64,000 bases of DNA from Megamerina dolium. Lineage: Eukaryota; Arthropoda; Insecta; Diptera; Megamerinidae. The notes below the pieces were generated by a model. The model had not been told where the DNA came from. It ran no database searches and was given only the letters and a program-made list of their open reading frames with translations. Shown in pieces: positions 1 to 11,318 of this stretch. A program made the translations under genes and the position numbers. The stretch covers positions 13,105,139 through 13,169,138 of the forward strand of contig OY978529.1 of assembly GCA_963854835.1 (NCBI GenBank), in the 5' to 3' direction. Position 1 is the first letter of the stretch; each line of letters begins with the position of its first letter.

Positions 1-736
1 TCTTCCATAGAATATACATATTTTACCAAGACTGACTGACATTTGGGTACTAGGACAATATATTCCAGATCCTGTGCCTTCTTCAGTCTTGGATCCATCA
101 CTGTACCATACAATGTCATCACAGGTATGACTGATTTTTGAGTTACCCCAGTCTATCCTATTTGGGACTTGAGTTTTATATTTCCTGTTAAAGATATGCC
201 TCGGAGGCATTAAGTCAAGAGTCATCCAAAAGCTCTCGTCTCGTCTCTTATCTTTAACAATGGATCGGAGACTATTTGCATGCAGATCTTGTGGTATGAA
301 TCCGATATGCATCAGTCTGTGTGTACTAATGATCGCATTCATTTGTACGGTTAAATCCAAAGGCAGCATACCCAAAATTACATTGAGTGGGGTTGTGCGA
401 AGGCAGTGATGCAGGAGTTAAAATCTCCTTGCAGTTGTTTTAGTCTATTCACAGTTGGTTTTACCGTGGTCTTTTTCTACCGTACTATCGCCCCATACAT
501 AGGTGATGATTGGGAGGATAACCAGGGTATACATTTTCTGAAGCCATATCGGCTTCATTCCCCAGTTTTTACCATAGATTCGTTTAGAAATCTAGAAAGC
601 ATTACCCGCTTTCTGAATAGTACGATCAATGTGAGATTTCCAGTTCAATTTACTGTCTAGAGTTACCCCAAGATATTTGGCTTCTTTTGCGAAGCCTACT
701 TCTTTGCACAAAGACCTTTATTGCTCTCAGGTCATA
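1..736 (-). mobile_element. LINE B, 3' part (RT thumb and RNase H), runs off the left edge
   Basis: The minus strand translates, with several frame breaks, into the end of a non-LTR reverse transcriptase (a segment reading KEAKYLGVTLDSKLNW near 610-690). An RNase H start with its catalytic aspartate (WYSDGSKTEEGTGSG, near 60-115) follows. The rest of RNase H lies beyond base 1. The element is interrupted at 736 by LINE A and resumes at 5174; the 13 bases at 724-736 recur at 5174-5186. It is a dead relic. RNase H after RT places it in the I/LOA-like group of LINEs (family knowledge); I cannot name the family. Confidence 0.8.
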
Positions 737-737
737 G

Positions 738-757
738 GTTAGGTTAGGTTAGGTTAT
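738..757 (-). repeat. TAACC-repeat 3' tail of LINE A
   Basis: Four TTAGG units on the plus strand (TAACC on the element strand) lie exactly between the LINE 3' UTR and the left target-site duplication. They therefore act as the short-repeat tail used by LINEs that lack poly(A). The same repeat ends two SINE copies at about 43400 and 63349. Confidence 0.8.
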
Positions 758-832
758 ACGGCCGCCACCCAAAGGGGGGCGCACTTAGGCCAAAAATTGG
801 CCCATTGTGTTACCATGCATCACTGATGCTTA

Positions 833-3617
833 CTATCCTGTTCCCTCTGTTAAGCGGAACCATTGAGATTTCCTGATGAATAAAGAAATGTCCCTGACAT
901 CCATGGATGCAAGCTCAGTGGTATCTGTAAAAAAGGCACTCCCCAGTAGAGTGTGCCTTCTGCGTGCCAAAACGGGGCATCTACAGAGGAAGAGGTGAAC
1001 ACTTTCCTCCTCTGTAGATGCCCCGTACATCTCTGGCAACCTAATGTCCGATCTCGTCAATTCATCTGCCTCATAGTTCCCTTGAATATCCCTATGCCCC
1101 GGTACACATACAATGTGTACATTGTAGTGTTCCGCTGAATGTCATTTAAGGGCAAGTGACGATTTGCGAGAGGTTTAATGGCGGCTTGACTGTCGGTGTA
1201 GATATAAACATCTTTGAAAGATATTGTATTATAGCGAAGCCACATTGTCGCCTCCTTTATAGCCATAATCACAGCTTGAAAAACACTGCAAAAGTCGGGT
1301 AATCGGAACTTAAGTTTAACGCGTAAGGAATCAGAAAAGACGCCACCTTCTACTCTTCCCTCCAATTTGGAGCCATCTACGCATAATTGTACCGATTGAA
1401 CTGGAGTTTCGTTGACAATACCCCTATTCTATTCTTCCCTTGAGGGCATATGTGTGGAGAATCTATTGTCAAAGCATGGTATGGGAATGGTATAGTCGAT
1501 GGCATTCGGAATTGTAGTGCACTCCCCCAGGATACTTGAATGCCCGTATCGTGGTTGAGCCCAGCGTGAAGCTATATTCTCTCTGCTTGCTAAATAAATC
1601 TACGGTTAGTAGATGCAATAGCGAGTAGAGTGTTTTTGACGGGGTTGTTCTTAGAGCACCTGTTGTCAACACCGCAGATGTCCTTTGAACCTTGTCTATT
1701 AGCCGTCTGTGTACCTCCTTATTTAAGGATTCCCACCAGACTATCACTCCGTAAAAAGAATTGGTCTGACGACTGCAGAGTATAGCCATGATACAATTGT
1801 TGGACTCATCCCCCATCTTTTACCTATGGTTTTCTACAAGGAATAGAGTGCTGCTGTTGCTTTACGAACCATTTCCTCCGTGTTTGGTTTCCCACTTAGT
1901 TTTCTATCTAAAGTTATATCCAAGTACTTCGCCTGTTCAGTTAGCTTTAGACTAGTTCTCCCAATTCTAGGTAAGATAAAAATAGGTATTTTATGCTTTC
2001 TAGTAAAGAGGACTCAGTTTTGGCAAGGTTGATGGCCAGACCAGAGTTTGAAGCCCATTTGGACAGGATTGATAAGGCATGGTTCATCACTTCGAGTAGT
2101 ATATTTAAATATTTTCCCCATGCCACAAGTGCCGCGTCATCTTCATAAGCCACCGCTTTGCAACCCGTGGCCTGTAATATGAGAACTTCATTGATGGTTA
2201 AGTTCCACAAAAGAGGCTACAACACACCCTCTTGAGGGGTGCCCTTAATCGCAAATCTACTAATACATGTGGTACCCAATTTTGAGTTTATCACTCTTTG
2301 CTTTAGCAACAGACTAATGAATCTAATAATAGGTTCATCCACCTTAAGCATAGCAAGAGAGTTTTCGACTGCTTCTGGATTTATGTTATTGAAGGCCCCC
2401 TCAATATCTAGAAAGGTGATCAAGCTATATTCTTTGCAGTGCATAGATGTTTCGATCTTCTGCACAAGTGAGTGAAAGGCTGTCTCAACGGACTTGTCTT
2501 TATGCATATAACATGTTGCAATGAAGTGATATTCTTAGCATCTACAGAGCCCCTTAAGTGCACATCAAGTAGTTTTTAAGGGTTTTCAATAAGAAGGATG
2601 ATAGACTTATAGGTCTGAAATCGCTTGGCCTTGAGTGGGACGTTTTTCCGCATTTAGGGATAAACACCACGTTTACTTTTAGCCATGTCTTGGGGACATA
2701 GCATAGCCTTAGGCATACAGAGAAGATTACCTCCAATCAAGGTGTTAGAGGATTCCAGACTTGAAGTAGTCCAATCACCATCCTCCTTCATAATGAAGCT
2801 GAGTGTAACTGGATTCGTTGCAAGAATCTTTCGTAGGTTGCTTGCCTCTGAAATATCCTCTATATTACTACAAAAGTCATTTCATGGTGATCTTTTTGCT
2901 TTCCTTATCACCTTTTTAAACACTCGTATGCTCTCCTTAGTGATTTTGGCTCGGTTGAATTGCTGTCGACATTCCTTCCTTAGAGTGATGATCTCTATCG
3001 ACCACCACTGAGGTCTCTTCTTCTTTGGAGTCCTTCTAATTGGACAGGTCGATACAGTAGTTTTTCTGCAAGCTTCCGTAATTTGTTGAACAGTGACTTC
3101 AAGCTGCTTCAAGGCTTGAGGGCGCCATGTGAATGAGGGATTTTATTAGGGTGGCCCTATCCCAATTTGTGCGTTTCCTATTTAAAAATGGTATCTGCTT
3201 TTGTGGCCTTATATAAAGACGGAAGCTAATATACCTATGATCCGAGGAAGAGTGTTCCCTGTCAACTCTCCATTCCCTAACTAGACAGCCCGAAGAGTTG
3301 TTTGTAAGGGTTATATCTAAAAACTCCTCCCTGTTGCAGATAATGAAGGTCGGTTTTGTACCCATGTTTGCGAGAGTCAAGTTAGAACTAATAATATATT
3401 CAACAAGTGACTCACCTCGATCGTTGTTGTATGAGCTTCCCCAGATATAATGGTGTGCGTTGGCATCGGATCCCATCACCAGATTCGCCTCGCGTTTCTC
3501 CGCCTCCCGAACTGACTTCCTTATTATAGGGTGAGGTGGGGGCTGAGTATGATCGTGAGCCATGTACGCAGTCAATAGCCAATATATATGGGATTGATGA
3601 TCTAACGCAATGTTCAC
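833..3617 (-). pseudogene. LINE A ORF2 (endonuclease, reverse transcriptase, RNase H), broken
   Basis: This is the replication protein of LINE A, which would nick chromosomal DNA and copy the RNA at the nick. In reading order, 3617-3099 is the endonuclease C-terminal half (GSDANAHHYIWGS and SSDHRYISF motifs). Then 3112-2882 is the linker, 2736-2554 RT motif 1 (FRPISLSS) and 2507-2217 RT (FLDIEGAFNNI, GTPQEGVL). 2210-1947 is RT with the catalytic box as YEDD instead of YADD, 1816-1469 the thumb, 1365-1057 RNase H (YTDSQAAIK), and 1060-833 the HLFLCRCP tail. It is split into at least seven frames and the N-terminal endonuclease is largely missing, so it is a pseudogene. Confidence 0.85.
974..1024. 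repeat. 17-bp perfect inverted repeat inside LINE A
   Basis: GGGGCATCTACAGAGGA at 974-990 and its exact complement at 1008-1024 are separated by 17 bases, in the C-terminal coding region of ORF2. Because of the palindrome both strands encode a similar peptide (GASTEEE followed by a CRCP motif). It looks like a locally templated inverted duplication rather than a functional site. Confidence 0.85.
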
Positions 3618-3849
3618 AGTATCCTTGTCGCTGTAGTCATATAGTAGGAATGCTTTGTAGCATTTCTTTACTGAAATACATGATCGAGGCTTACCTGCAT
3701 TCTGAGCGTACTAAAGTTCATAATTTGGGGAGCTTAGTCCGTACACCTTGTCCTCCAGGACCCATGGTTCCTGAAATAAAATTATGTCCTCCGCTTTATC
3801 GCTTAGCCAAAGGATAAGAGCATCGAAAGCTGCTTTAGAGTGGTGCAGA

Positions 3850-4767
3850 TTAATCTGGACCACCCTGAGCATCTTCCTTTGCAATATTTAATATAGACGC
3901 CTCGGTCACCGTCGTATCGGTGTCCTCGACGTCACAGCATAGTAGGTGGCCCTCATCCGCTGTGCTAACTTCCACATTTCGGAAGAGGTCGCCAACCATA
4001 TCAGACGTTGACAGCGTATCGCTGTTTTCGTCACACGACATGTCCTCTACCAGGGCCGAACTTTCTTTCGTATCCCCTGGTTTTGGACCTTCTTTTCCTG
4101 CGTCTTTTTCATAAACTTTCAGGGTGATTTGGGAGAAGCCATAGTTTATCACCTCTTTCTGTTTGGCAAGAGGTGTCAAGGATTGCTCATTCAAGATCAC
4201 AAGGGCCTGTCTTGAGTTTTCCTTGGCCTCTCCCACCTTCATTACCCTCCAATCATCTGTGGGAAGGGATAGATTTGCGATCCGTATATGATCCAAGATT
4301 TCCTTAGGATCTATTATGATCTGCTCGCTAGGAACGCCCTCAAGCCGTGCGTTAGGCCAAATCTCCCCAACATTCGCAATGGCTTCTCTAAAGAAATCTG
4401 CCGATCGATGGACAGCTGCTCTTCTTGCGAGCGTTGCCGTTTGGACGTAAGTTCAGAAAAACGGACAGTTTCGCGTTTAGCGATAATGCCTTTTGCCCAC
4501 TCCAGAGATTGTTTTTCTCGCACTGAGGGTTATGTTGTAGGAACGCCACTGAGCTTTTCAGTAATTCTAAATGCGGCTCTTTCCCGATATGTCCGGAGGG
4601 ACCCGCTAATTTGTTTAGCGGGAGCCCTCAAATTAGAGGCAGCAGCTGATGTTGATGGAGCTAAATCTAAAGGGGCTGCTAAAACAGGAGTCGCAGCCTT
4701 TGTTAGTGCCTTAGCAGCAGCGGGTTTTGATATGGTGGTCACAGACTCTTTGCTAACTTGCATTTAG
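3850..4767 (-). pseudogene. LINE A ORF1 (gag-like protein), broken
   Basis: Three consecutive minus-strand frames (4763-4530, 4523-4314, 4296-3850) look like one gag-like protein split by two frameshifts. The N-terminus is Ala/Pro/Ser/Thr-rich and the middle is charged. The C-terminal part (NLSLPTDDWRVMKVGEAKE onward) resembles the DUF4780-type domain I associate with ORF1 of RNase H-bearing LINEs. No zinc knuckle is visible. The expected role is RNA binding in the LINE particle. It lies directly upstream of the endonuclease, as expected for ORF1. The domain assignment is from memory. Confidence 0.65.
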
Positions 4768-5173
4768 GAGGGACTTGGAGGTCGTCCGAAGCAGAGCCTT
4801 TCGGAAAGTTCACAGTTACTCTCTGAGGCAAACAGGTATCAGAGATGCTCCGTTAAAATATAGCGAGTATAGCTATATTTTAAATATATACAGTATAGGC
4901 TGTAAACTATCCAGTGGGCACGGAAACGCATAACAGTCTGGATTGGGGGAAAGATTTTATCGACTCCCAGGTCTAGATCCATAGTGTTCTGTTAATGTGC
5001 AGGGTCACCTCAAGCAGGATGTGACCTTGAGAGTCACGCACTAGCGGTCTTAGTCAGATAGAGGCTAGCGCCGTATATAAGGCTACGGCTATATTGCGCA
5101 TATTCTGATCCTGCAAAGAACAATGCAGATCTGCAAATGCACACACCCGCACACCTTTACATTTGCTTGACCC

Positions 5174-6700
5174 CTCTCAGGTCATACTTCCTTTTAAGTG
5201 TAAAAGGTACAATCGTTGTCTTATCTGGGTTTACCGATAAACTCTGACTGACACACTAGTTTTCTACAATCCTTATTGCATCTTGTGGTAGATCAGAGAC
5301 GGTCTCCCAGTCTTTGCCTATAACTGCAATAACTAGGTCACCAGCATAGGCAATTACATCATATCTTCGATCCGTGAGGGTGGGGATTAATCCATTGATG
5401 ACTATGGATCAGAGTAAAGAAGCTAGTACGCGTCCTTATTTTAGCCGGTTCCGAACGGCAGAATTCTTGCGACATCACTTTTTCTGAGCTTTGTCGCAGA
5501 GTTCTTTTAGAAGCTTTTCTATGGCAAATTGTTACTGTCGGAAGAATTGCCAATTGCTTGCCGACAGGTGGGTACCTTTCGAAAGAAAAATATTTTCGAT
5601 ATCAAATTTGTTATGCTTCAGCCGGGGATTGAACCCACGACCTATAGATCAGAAGGCCAACAAACTAACCACAGAGCCACGGCACTTAAGTTTAGTGAGA
5701 GTATATAATTGAATAGTGACTCACCTCGAGTTGGTGTCCGTGCCTCCCCATATAAAGTGATGGGCATTCGCATAATATCCTAGGACCAGCTCCAGACAAT
5801 TGTTCCTCGCGAATGTGATCATCTTTTCTACCATATCCGTAGGACATTCGGGTACATCTTCAGGGAAGTATGCTGATGCAATGATCTATTCTTGGGAGTT
5901 GCAGTTGATCTTGGCCGCGCACAGGTCTGGCGTAAAATAATCTGTAAGCGGGAAGAAGGAAATGCCATTGAATATAATACAAGTTCTAAGGGTATCAGTA
6001 AGCTGATACCACAGCACATTACTTGACTGCGTAAGACCCAAAATGTCATTTGTGGTGCTGGTCCATGGTTGCTGCACCAGTGCTATGCTAGGACTGTAGG
6101 TATTGATGGTCCTAGCTAGGACAGTTGATGCTGCCTGTGCCCTATGGAGATTGATTTGCACAATCTCATTATTCGTGTGGGGCTTTTGTGTGAGTACCTA
6201 CACGCTTCCCCCTCTGCCCCTTGTCTGCACATGTACATTACTGTTCGGGGTTGCAGACTTATCTAAAATACTGAATCGTTTGGATGGATTATCGGACTTT
6301 TGAGTCTTCCAGACGGGTTTAGTTGAGGCAGGCTTTGCAGGTCTCACCGTTGTTGTGGTTGGCGTTTTGTCATCAGTCCGGATGGCAGTCCTTTTCTCGT
6401 TCCGGAAAGCATCTGAAGGATTTCATTAGCCGGGAGAGAGCAACCAGGGTAGTATTCAGAGGCAATATAGGGCTTGCGGATATCATTTCTCTCCACCAGC
6501 CTTTTATTCCTCAGTTGAATTTTTGACATTACCTCTTTCAGCCAATCCTTCGATGCCTCATCGGCACAGTTCATAATTATCCATCCCGATTTAAAAGAGC
6601 GGCCTTGAAAACGGATTTGAGGGCCATCAATGGGAAGCTTACGCAGCTCCTCCTTGATCGCCCTCTCGATTTCTTTCTGGTCCTCCAAATCGAGATGGAC
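5174..6700 (-). mobile_element. LINE B, 5' part (ORF1, endonuclease, RT fragments)
   Basis: Continuation of the LINE at 1-736. In element order, 6688-6344 is a DUF4780-like ORF1 remnant and 6161-5828 is the endonuclease start (QINLHRAQAASTVLART, then ALVQQPW). About 5800-5705 is a later endonuclease piece. 5425-5174 is RT, in which the YADD box appears as YAGD before LVIAVIGKDW. The endonuclease-RT linker is deleted where a SINE now sits. The reading continues across the LINE A insertion into 736-1, which confirms that the two parts are one element. Confidence 0.8.
5433..5684 (-). mobile_element. tRNA-derived SINE copy 1 (3'-truncated)
   Basis: On the minus strand this begins with a tRNA-like head (5622-5684) carrying an A box (TGGCTCTGTGGTTAG) and a B box (GGGTTCAATCCCC). 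A ~190-bp body shared with the copies at 43394, 44054, 51192 and 63349 follows. The 3' tail is absent. It lies in the deleted middle of LINE B, and no target-site duplication can be recognised. Confidence 0.8.
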
Positions 6701-6734
6701 CCCACATATTATTCACCATCTTTCCCCATGTAAT

Positions 6735-7525
6735 GTAATATAATGTATTGATTAAGTGTAATAGTACTGCGACCTAAAAGATCTATTGCACAACCCTGTT
6801 CTGGTATAGGCTATGCCTATAAAATCTCATCCAATCCTATTACTCTTGAAAATAATAAGATATTGGCTGGATCTAACGTTGCTCCCAGGTGGTTACGTCT
6901 TCTGTGCACCAATTTATTCATCGCAGAATCTTGACAATGGATTTGAAACTATTCTTAAATTACTTAAATATCCCTTAAGCCTACAGTGATCGATTAATAT
7001 TCTTAATCTATTCTTGGACAAGCTAATGCAACATTCAAATCTTTTACAGTTATAATTGCCCAATAGTAGTATTTTGAATTAGCCCTGAGTGGCTTATGAA
7101 GAGTGTCTGTCTCTTTTGTCGTTCTTGTTCTCTTGACTCTCCTTGTCATAATCCTGTTCCTATACCACAAAAAGGTTCTGCCCCAATCATAGTTCGTCAG
7201 CTAGTTCAATACCCTGAATTTCTATGTGTTTAGGGACCCGGCAGAGACTAATTTTGTTGTTGTCCGATACTAACTTGGAGTCTATTGGGCTATTGCTTTT
7301 TTTGTACTTTCTATCTAGATTAAATTGCGCACATATACCGATGAAAAGAATCCCTGCTTGAAAGATACTTGGGTAATTACCCACAGGTTCTGAGATTTGG
7401 TTTTAGTTCCTTATACTCGTATCTCTGCCCCTGTGCAACTGTTGGTCTTTGACCACATAATTGGTACCATATAACTGTGTTTCTCTTAAAAGAGTATGCA
7501 GCTCCATTCCTTTTTGTAACTTATA
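6735..7525 (-). mobile_element. LINE C, 3' relic (RNase H and C-terminal tail)
   Basis: Minus-strand reading gives RNase H pieces at 7384-7187 (IFQAGILFIGI, then a segment ending HIEIQGIELADEL). A C-terminal region follows (SKNRLRILIDHC, then IVSNPLSRFCDE near 6900-7000), typical of I/LOA-group LINEs. It is heavily decayed and 5' truncated, ending where Ty3/gypsy copy a begins at 7540. A short TAATG-rich stretch near 6730-6760 could be its tail. Confidence 0.65.
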
Positions 7526-7539
7526 GTAGACGACAACAT

Positions 7540-7915
7540 TGTTACGTTTTTATTTTGTGAACGTTTCATTCTAACTCGAATCAAACCTGTTCCAATACTG
7601 GATTGCGTCAATAACAACTGCAACACTCACTTTGTACTAAATATATGCAACAATTTATTTAATCAATATTTCTATTTACAATCACTCTTTAATGTACTTA
7701 CTACTTTAACTTGTTATCGTGTTATGTTGCCTCGGCGACTATCGAAATTGAATTGAATCATTCCTTAGCAAGCTCTTATACTCTCTAGCAACACTAAAAG
7801 AATCTTCTTTTATTGTTATCGAATTTGTTCTCTTTCTTTCTTGATGGATTGTTCACATTATCGCATATTCGGACTATTGTAGTTGATATTTGTTTCTATA
7901 CTTTACTTTAGTATG
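7540..7915 (-). repeat. Copy a, left (3') LTR, degraded
   Basis: It starts with TGTTACGTTTTTATTTTGTGAACG, shortened here to the first 20 bases as TGTTACGTTTTTATTTTGTG, the same end as the other LTRs of this family. It diverges strongly afterwards, and the CTCGTTACA end is deleted, so the right limit is approximate. It is the oldest copy of the family in the window. Confidence 0.75.
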
Positions 7916-7949
7916 TGCACCAACAAGAGTCTATGCTTCCCCTTGATAT

Positions 7950-10557
7950 AGTGCAAGTCGCACCAGGTGCACTACTTTAAATTTTGTTCTGTGTTTCCTG
8001 CACGACGTCATTAATAGTTTATTATCTCATATGGTCCTTCCCAATGAGTCTGTAGTTTTGGAGGCAGGGGACTGTTCCCGCTTTCCGCCAGTGTAGTAAC
8101 CTGCGGTTGTTACCATTGGTGTGGTGACTCCAAATTTAAAAAGCGGCCATTGTTGATGTAGTGGCCATCGTATCATGTTGTGCGCATCGATATGCCATAA
8201 GGAGCATTGGTATATAAACATCTCAGTCTTATTTATCTACGTCCTTTTTAAGATATTCTTCCAAGGTACGGTTAAACCGTTTTACTACGCCATCAGGTTA
8301 TGGATGCAAAGTTATTGTACGAGTTTTGTGTATACCCAATATATGTCACATCTCCTGGAATACAACTGATTCGAAATTTCGACCTTGGTCTGAGTGTAAC
8401 TCCATCGGTACACCAAAGCGAGTAATCCATGTTTACATTCCATTTTGCAAGGAGGACGGGATAAAGCATCGGCGTTACCGTGATATCCTCCTTTACGATA
8501 CTCGATTGTAAAGTCATAACTCTGTAGCCGTTTAATCCAGCGCGCCAATTGTCCTTCTGGATTTTTAAATTGTAATAACCAACTTAGCGATTCGTGGTCA
8601 GTTCGTAGATGAAATGACTGGCCGTACAAGTATTTATGGAAATACTTTACACATCCCAGTATTGCTTTGACAGGATTTTACTATAGTATGCTACCACTTT
8701 TTCTTTCCCATCTATGATCTAAGAGAGTACACCACCTATTCCATACCCACTTGGATATATGACCAATACAAACTTTTGACCTGGTAATGGATACGCTAAT
8801 ACTAGTGCTGAACAGAGTCTCTCTTTCAGCTGTTCGAATGCTTTCTGTTCTTCCTCGCCCCACACAACTTGCCCATCATTCACATTCGTCTGTGACAAAA
8901 TCACCACTTCTAATTTTGCTGGAACCTCTTGGCGTTGACATGCCAGTATTTCGTTTGATGTTTCCACAACATAGGTTACGTTCAATGGTAACTCGACATT
9001 TGCATATCGTAATATCCGTTGTCAGTCATAAAATCAACACCAATTATTACGTCTTCGATGATGCCAATCACAATGAATTCATGTTCCCACTTGCAATTTC
9101 CAATAGATACTCGTTTCTTTATCTTACTCAGAATCTGTGCATCCTCACCCGTTGCTGCACGCATTTTATTCCTAGTAAAGGCTCAAACCTCTTCACCAAA
9201 TAGCTCTTGATTATAGAATGTGATGCACCAGTATCCAGGGTTAACATGAACTCCATATTGTCCAGTTTTCCATCAATAGTCATGCTGCTTGGCACACTCT
9301 GTAGTTGTGAAATGTGAATAAAGGGGTAACTCACTGTCGGAGTTAGTTCACGCCCCGCTGAACTGACTCCGATTTAGTTTAACGATTGATTTGTGTTAGT
9401 GTAGCGATCGCTATCCACCTTATTCTCCTACTTTTGTCTTCCTGGAGAATTCGATCTTGATCGCTTTTTTCGTAGACGGCAGTCACGTGCCATGTGCCCT
9501 GGTTATGAAATGAAGAACTTACCAGTAAATTAGTTTTCGCGTCTGTATTCTTTGGTGACACGACTAGAGCACTTTTGGTGTCTCCATCACGTATGCCGTC
9601 TATGAATGCCTCTACTTTTGTTTTCTCGGTGAATTCTTCCGAATTACCAGAGAATACTAGATGACATAAGCGCTCAATGTCGGAAGTGATTTCCTGAAGG
9701 CTCTCATTACTCCGTAGCACTATTAATTCCACTCAATGCAATTGGCTCCTATATTAATTTCCATATTTGCGCGATTGTTAGCTACCACGATCATTCTCTG
9801 GAAACATCTGCAAGATTTCTAACGCATTGCCCATTAATTCAACTATTCAAGCAGCAGGCTTGTTACTATCGTCCCATTGATTCTCCGAAGCTGTTGTCTC
9901 GAACTGAAGTTTAAAGATGTTGAATGGTGGTTCCATCAAATGTCAGCGGCTTTAGCTTGATTGCACTCGTGTCTTTAATTGATGTAGATGGTCCGTTTAT
10001 TTTTAGTTGATTGAGTTCGTGCTCTAATTGCTCGAACTTATTTTCCCGGTCATCTACATGTTCCTTCAGCTTACTTTATCATTGATGACACCAGAAATTT
10101 CATCTACATGTTCTTTTAGTTCTGCAGCTTTTTCATTGATAGCCCCAGTACTTTCTTAAAGCCTGTAGTGAATTGTTCTGGAATTCCCCAATAACGTTTT
10201 CTTGGCGAGCCGGATGTTCTTAAAGCTTGGAATCAATGCGACACGCATTTTCTTGTAGCTTTGAATTAATTCCTTTCAGTTGCAGTTGTATCATGGATTT
10301 CATGAATTCCATGGAACCACTAGAATCTAACTTGCCCTCTTCCTCAGCGTGCACAACTACATGTATCTCGGTCTCTCAAAGAAATCATGTTATTCTACAT
10401 TAATACCCTTTGCCTCCATGGCTTGCCTTAGCCTCACCACCAGTTCCGCCTTTGTACCTGATGACGATAGATTCATCTCTCCCAACAGCTTTTTAAGTTG
10501 GTCCACTTTTAGTTGTTCAATTTTTACCATATTAACAGAATCCCACTTCAGACACCA
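7950..10557 (-). pseudogene. Copy a gag-pol remnant, internally deleted Mdg3-like Ty3/gypsy
   Basis: In element order: a tRNA-Leu primer-binding site (10538-10557); gag with SAP-like start and coiled coil (about 10530-9379); the first half of protease with LDTGASHSII (9334-9128); the second half (9164-8982, DVIIGVDFM); an RT end fragment near 8860; RNase H (8629-8430); then integrase fragments down to about 8020. Most of RT, the integrase N-terminus and the gag zinc knuckle are deleted, and there are many stops. A hairpin and GTTAAAC motif like those in copy b remain at 9350-9390. It is non-functional. Confidence 0.8.
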
Positions 10558-10559
10558 TT

Positions 10560-10777
10560 TGTTACGTTTTTATTTAGTGAACGTTTAATTGTACTCGAAT
10601 AAACCCTGTTCGATCACTGGATTTATGTAATCAACTCTATTTAATCAACTATTTACATCCACTTTAATTGAACTTGCTATCGTGTGATGCTGCCTCGATC
10701 ACTTGTTTCTGTTATGTTGCCTCTATCACTTTCAGAGTCAAATTGATTCTTCTGTCAACAACTAGCCCTATTTATAT
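10560..10777 (-). repeat. Copy a, right (5') LTR, first part
   Basis: Begins TGTTACG two bases after the primer-binding site and stops at the AT-rich CTATTTATAT where copy b inserted. The rest of this LTR is at 21733-21908, and the four bases ATAT at 10774-10777 recur at 21733-21736. This shows copy b is nested in this LTR. Confidence 0.85.
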
Positions 10778-11214
10778 TGTTACGTTTTTATTCTGTGAAC
10801 GTTTAATTCTATTTGAATTACCTTGTTCGATCACTGGATTCTGTTAATGATAACTGCAACACTTACTTTATACAACTATATACAGCAACAATTTATTTAA
10901 TAATCTCTATTTACAATCAACACTGTTTACAATCAACTATTTACTATAACACTTAAATGTAGTTGCAACTTTTGCCTCTGTATCAATGTTTTCGCAATCA
11001 CGTTCGGAATTAGATTGATTTTCCTCCTCAACACTGGCTCTATTTATACTCTGTTGGCAACACCCCAGAATCTTCCTTTATCGAGATTCTTCTCTTCCTT
11101 TCTCGTTGGCTTGTTCTGGTTATCGTTCATTTCTTTTTGTTGACATTCGTTTCGATGCTGCCAATAGTGTCAGTCACAATAGTGATGAGTAATCAACTAT
11201 CGATACTCGTTACA
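10778..11214 (-). repeat. Copy b, left (3') LTR, 437 bp
   Basis: Bounded by TGTTACG and CTCGTTACA (TGTAACGAG to CGTAACA on the element strand). It contains AATAAA near the element-strand 3' end and a TATAAATA box about 165 bases from the 5' end. In its central part it matches the LTRs of copy d (TATCAATGTTTTCGCAATCACG) rather than b's own right LTR (TATAGATGTTTGCGCATTCACG), so the two LTRs of b are mosaic. Confidence 0.9.
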
Positions 11215-11227
11215 CTGCCCTCCTCTT
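11215..11227 (-). promoter_or_regulatory. Polypurine tract of copy b
   Basis: AAGAGGAGGGCAG on the element strand abuts the 3' LTR, the position where plus-strand DNA synthesis is primed in LTR elements. The same tract is found at 23071-23083 (copy c) and 30225-30237 (copy d). It is followed by a short hairpin, CTTGTTCG-TCC-CGAACAAG, in all three. Confidence 0.8.
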
Positions 11228-11318
11228 AAACTTGTTCGTCCCGAACAAGTTTTTATACTTCCCCTCGATATGGCGCAAGTCGCTCTAAGTGCACTACTTT
11301 AAACTTTGCTCTTTTAAT

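Larger units (their letters stand above)
737..5173 (-). mobile_element. LINE A, near full-length RNase H-bearing LINE nested in LINE B
   Basis: Read on the minus strand, the order is a 5' UTR (about 4770-5173), a gag-like ORF1, endonuclease, reverse transcriptase, RNase H, a C-terminal Cys/His motif, and a tail of TAACC repeats at 738-757. The 13-bp direct repeat CTCTCAGGTCATA at 724-736 and 5174-5186 marks its insertion into LINE B. Both ORFs have multiple frameshifts, so it is not autonomous now. About 4.4 kb is a normal size for a full LINE of this type. Confidence 0.85.

Noticed and set aside
738..757. Telomeric DNA (TTAGG repeats)
   Set aside because: Only four units, bordered exactly by a LINE 3' end and its TSD; Diptera lack TTAGG telomeres, and the same tail occurs on internal SINE copies.
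9128..9210. A second programmed frameshift within protease
   Set aside because: No canonical slippery heptamer or stable hairpin at the shift; kept only as a low-ranked shared anomaly.
11229..11247. A regulatory operator (CTTGTTCG-TCC-CGAACAAG)
   Set aside because: It is part of the integrase C-terminal codons in copy c and repeated only because the copies are homologous.
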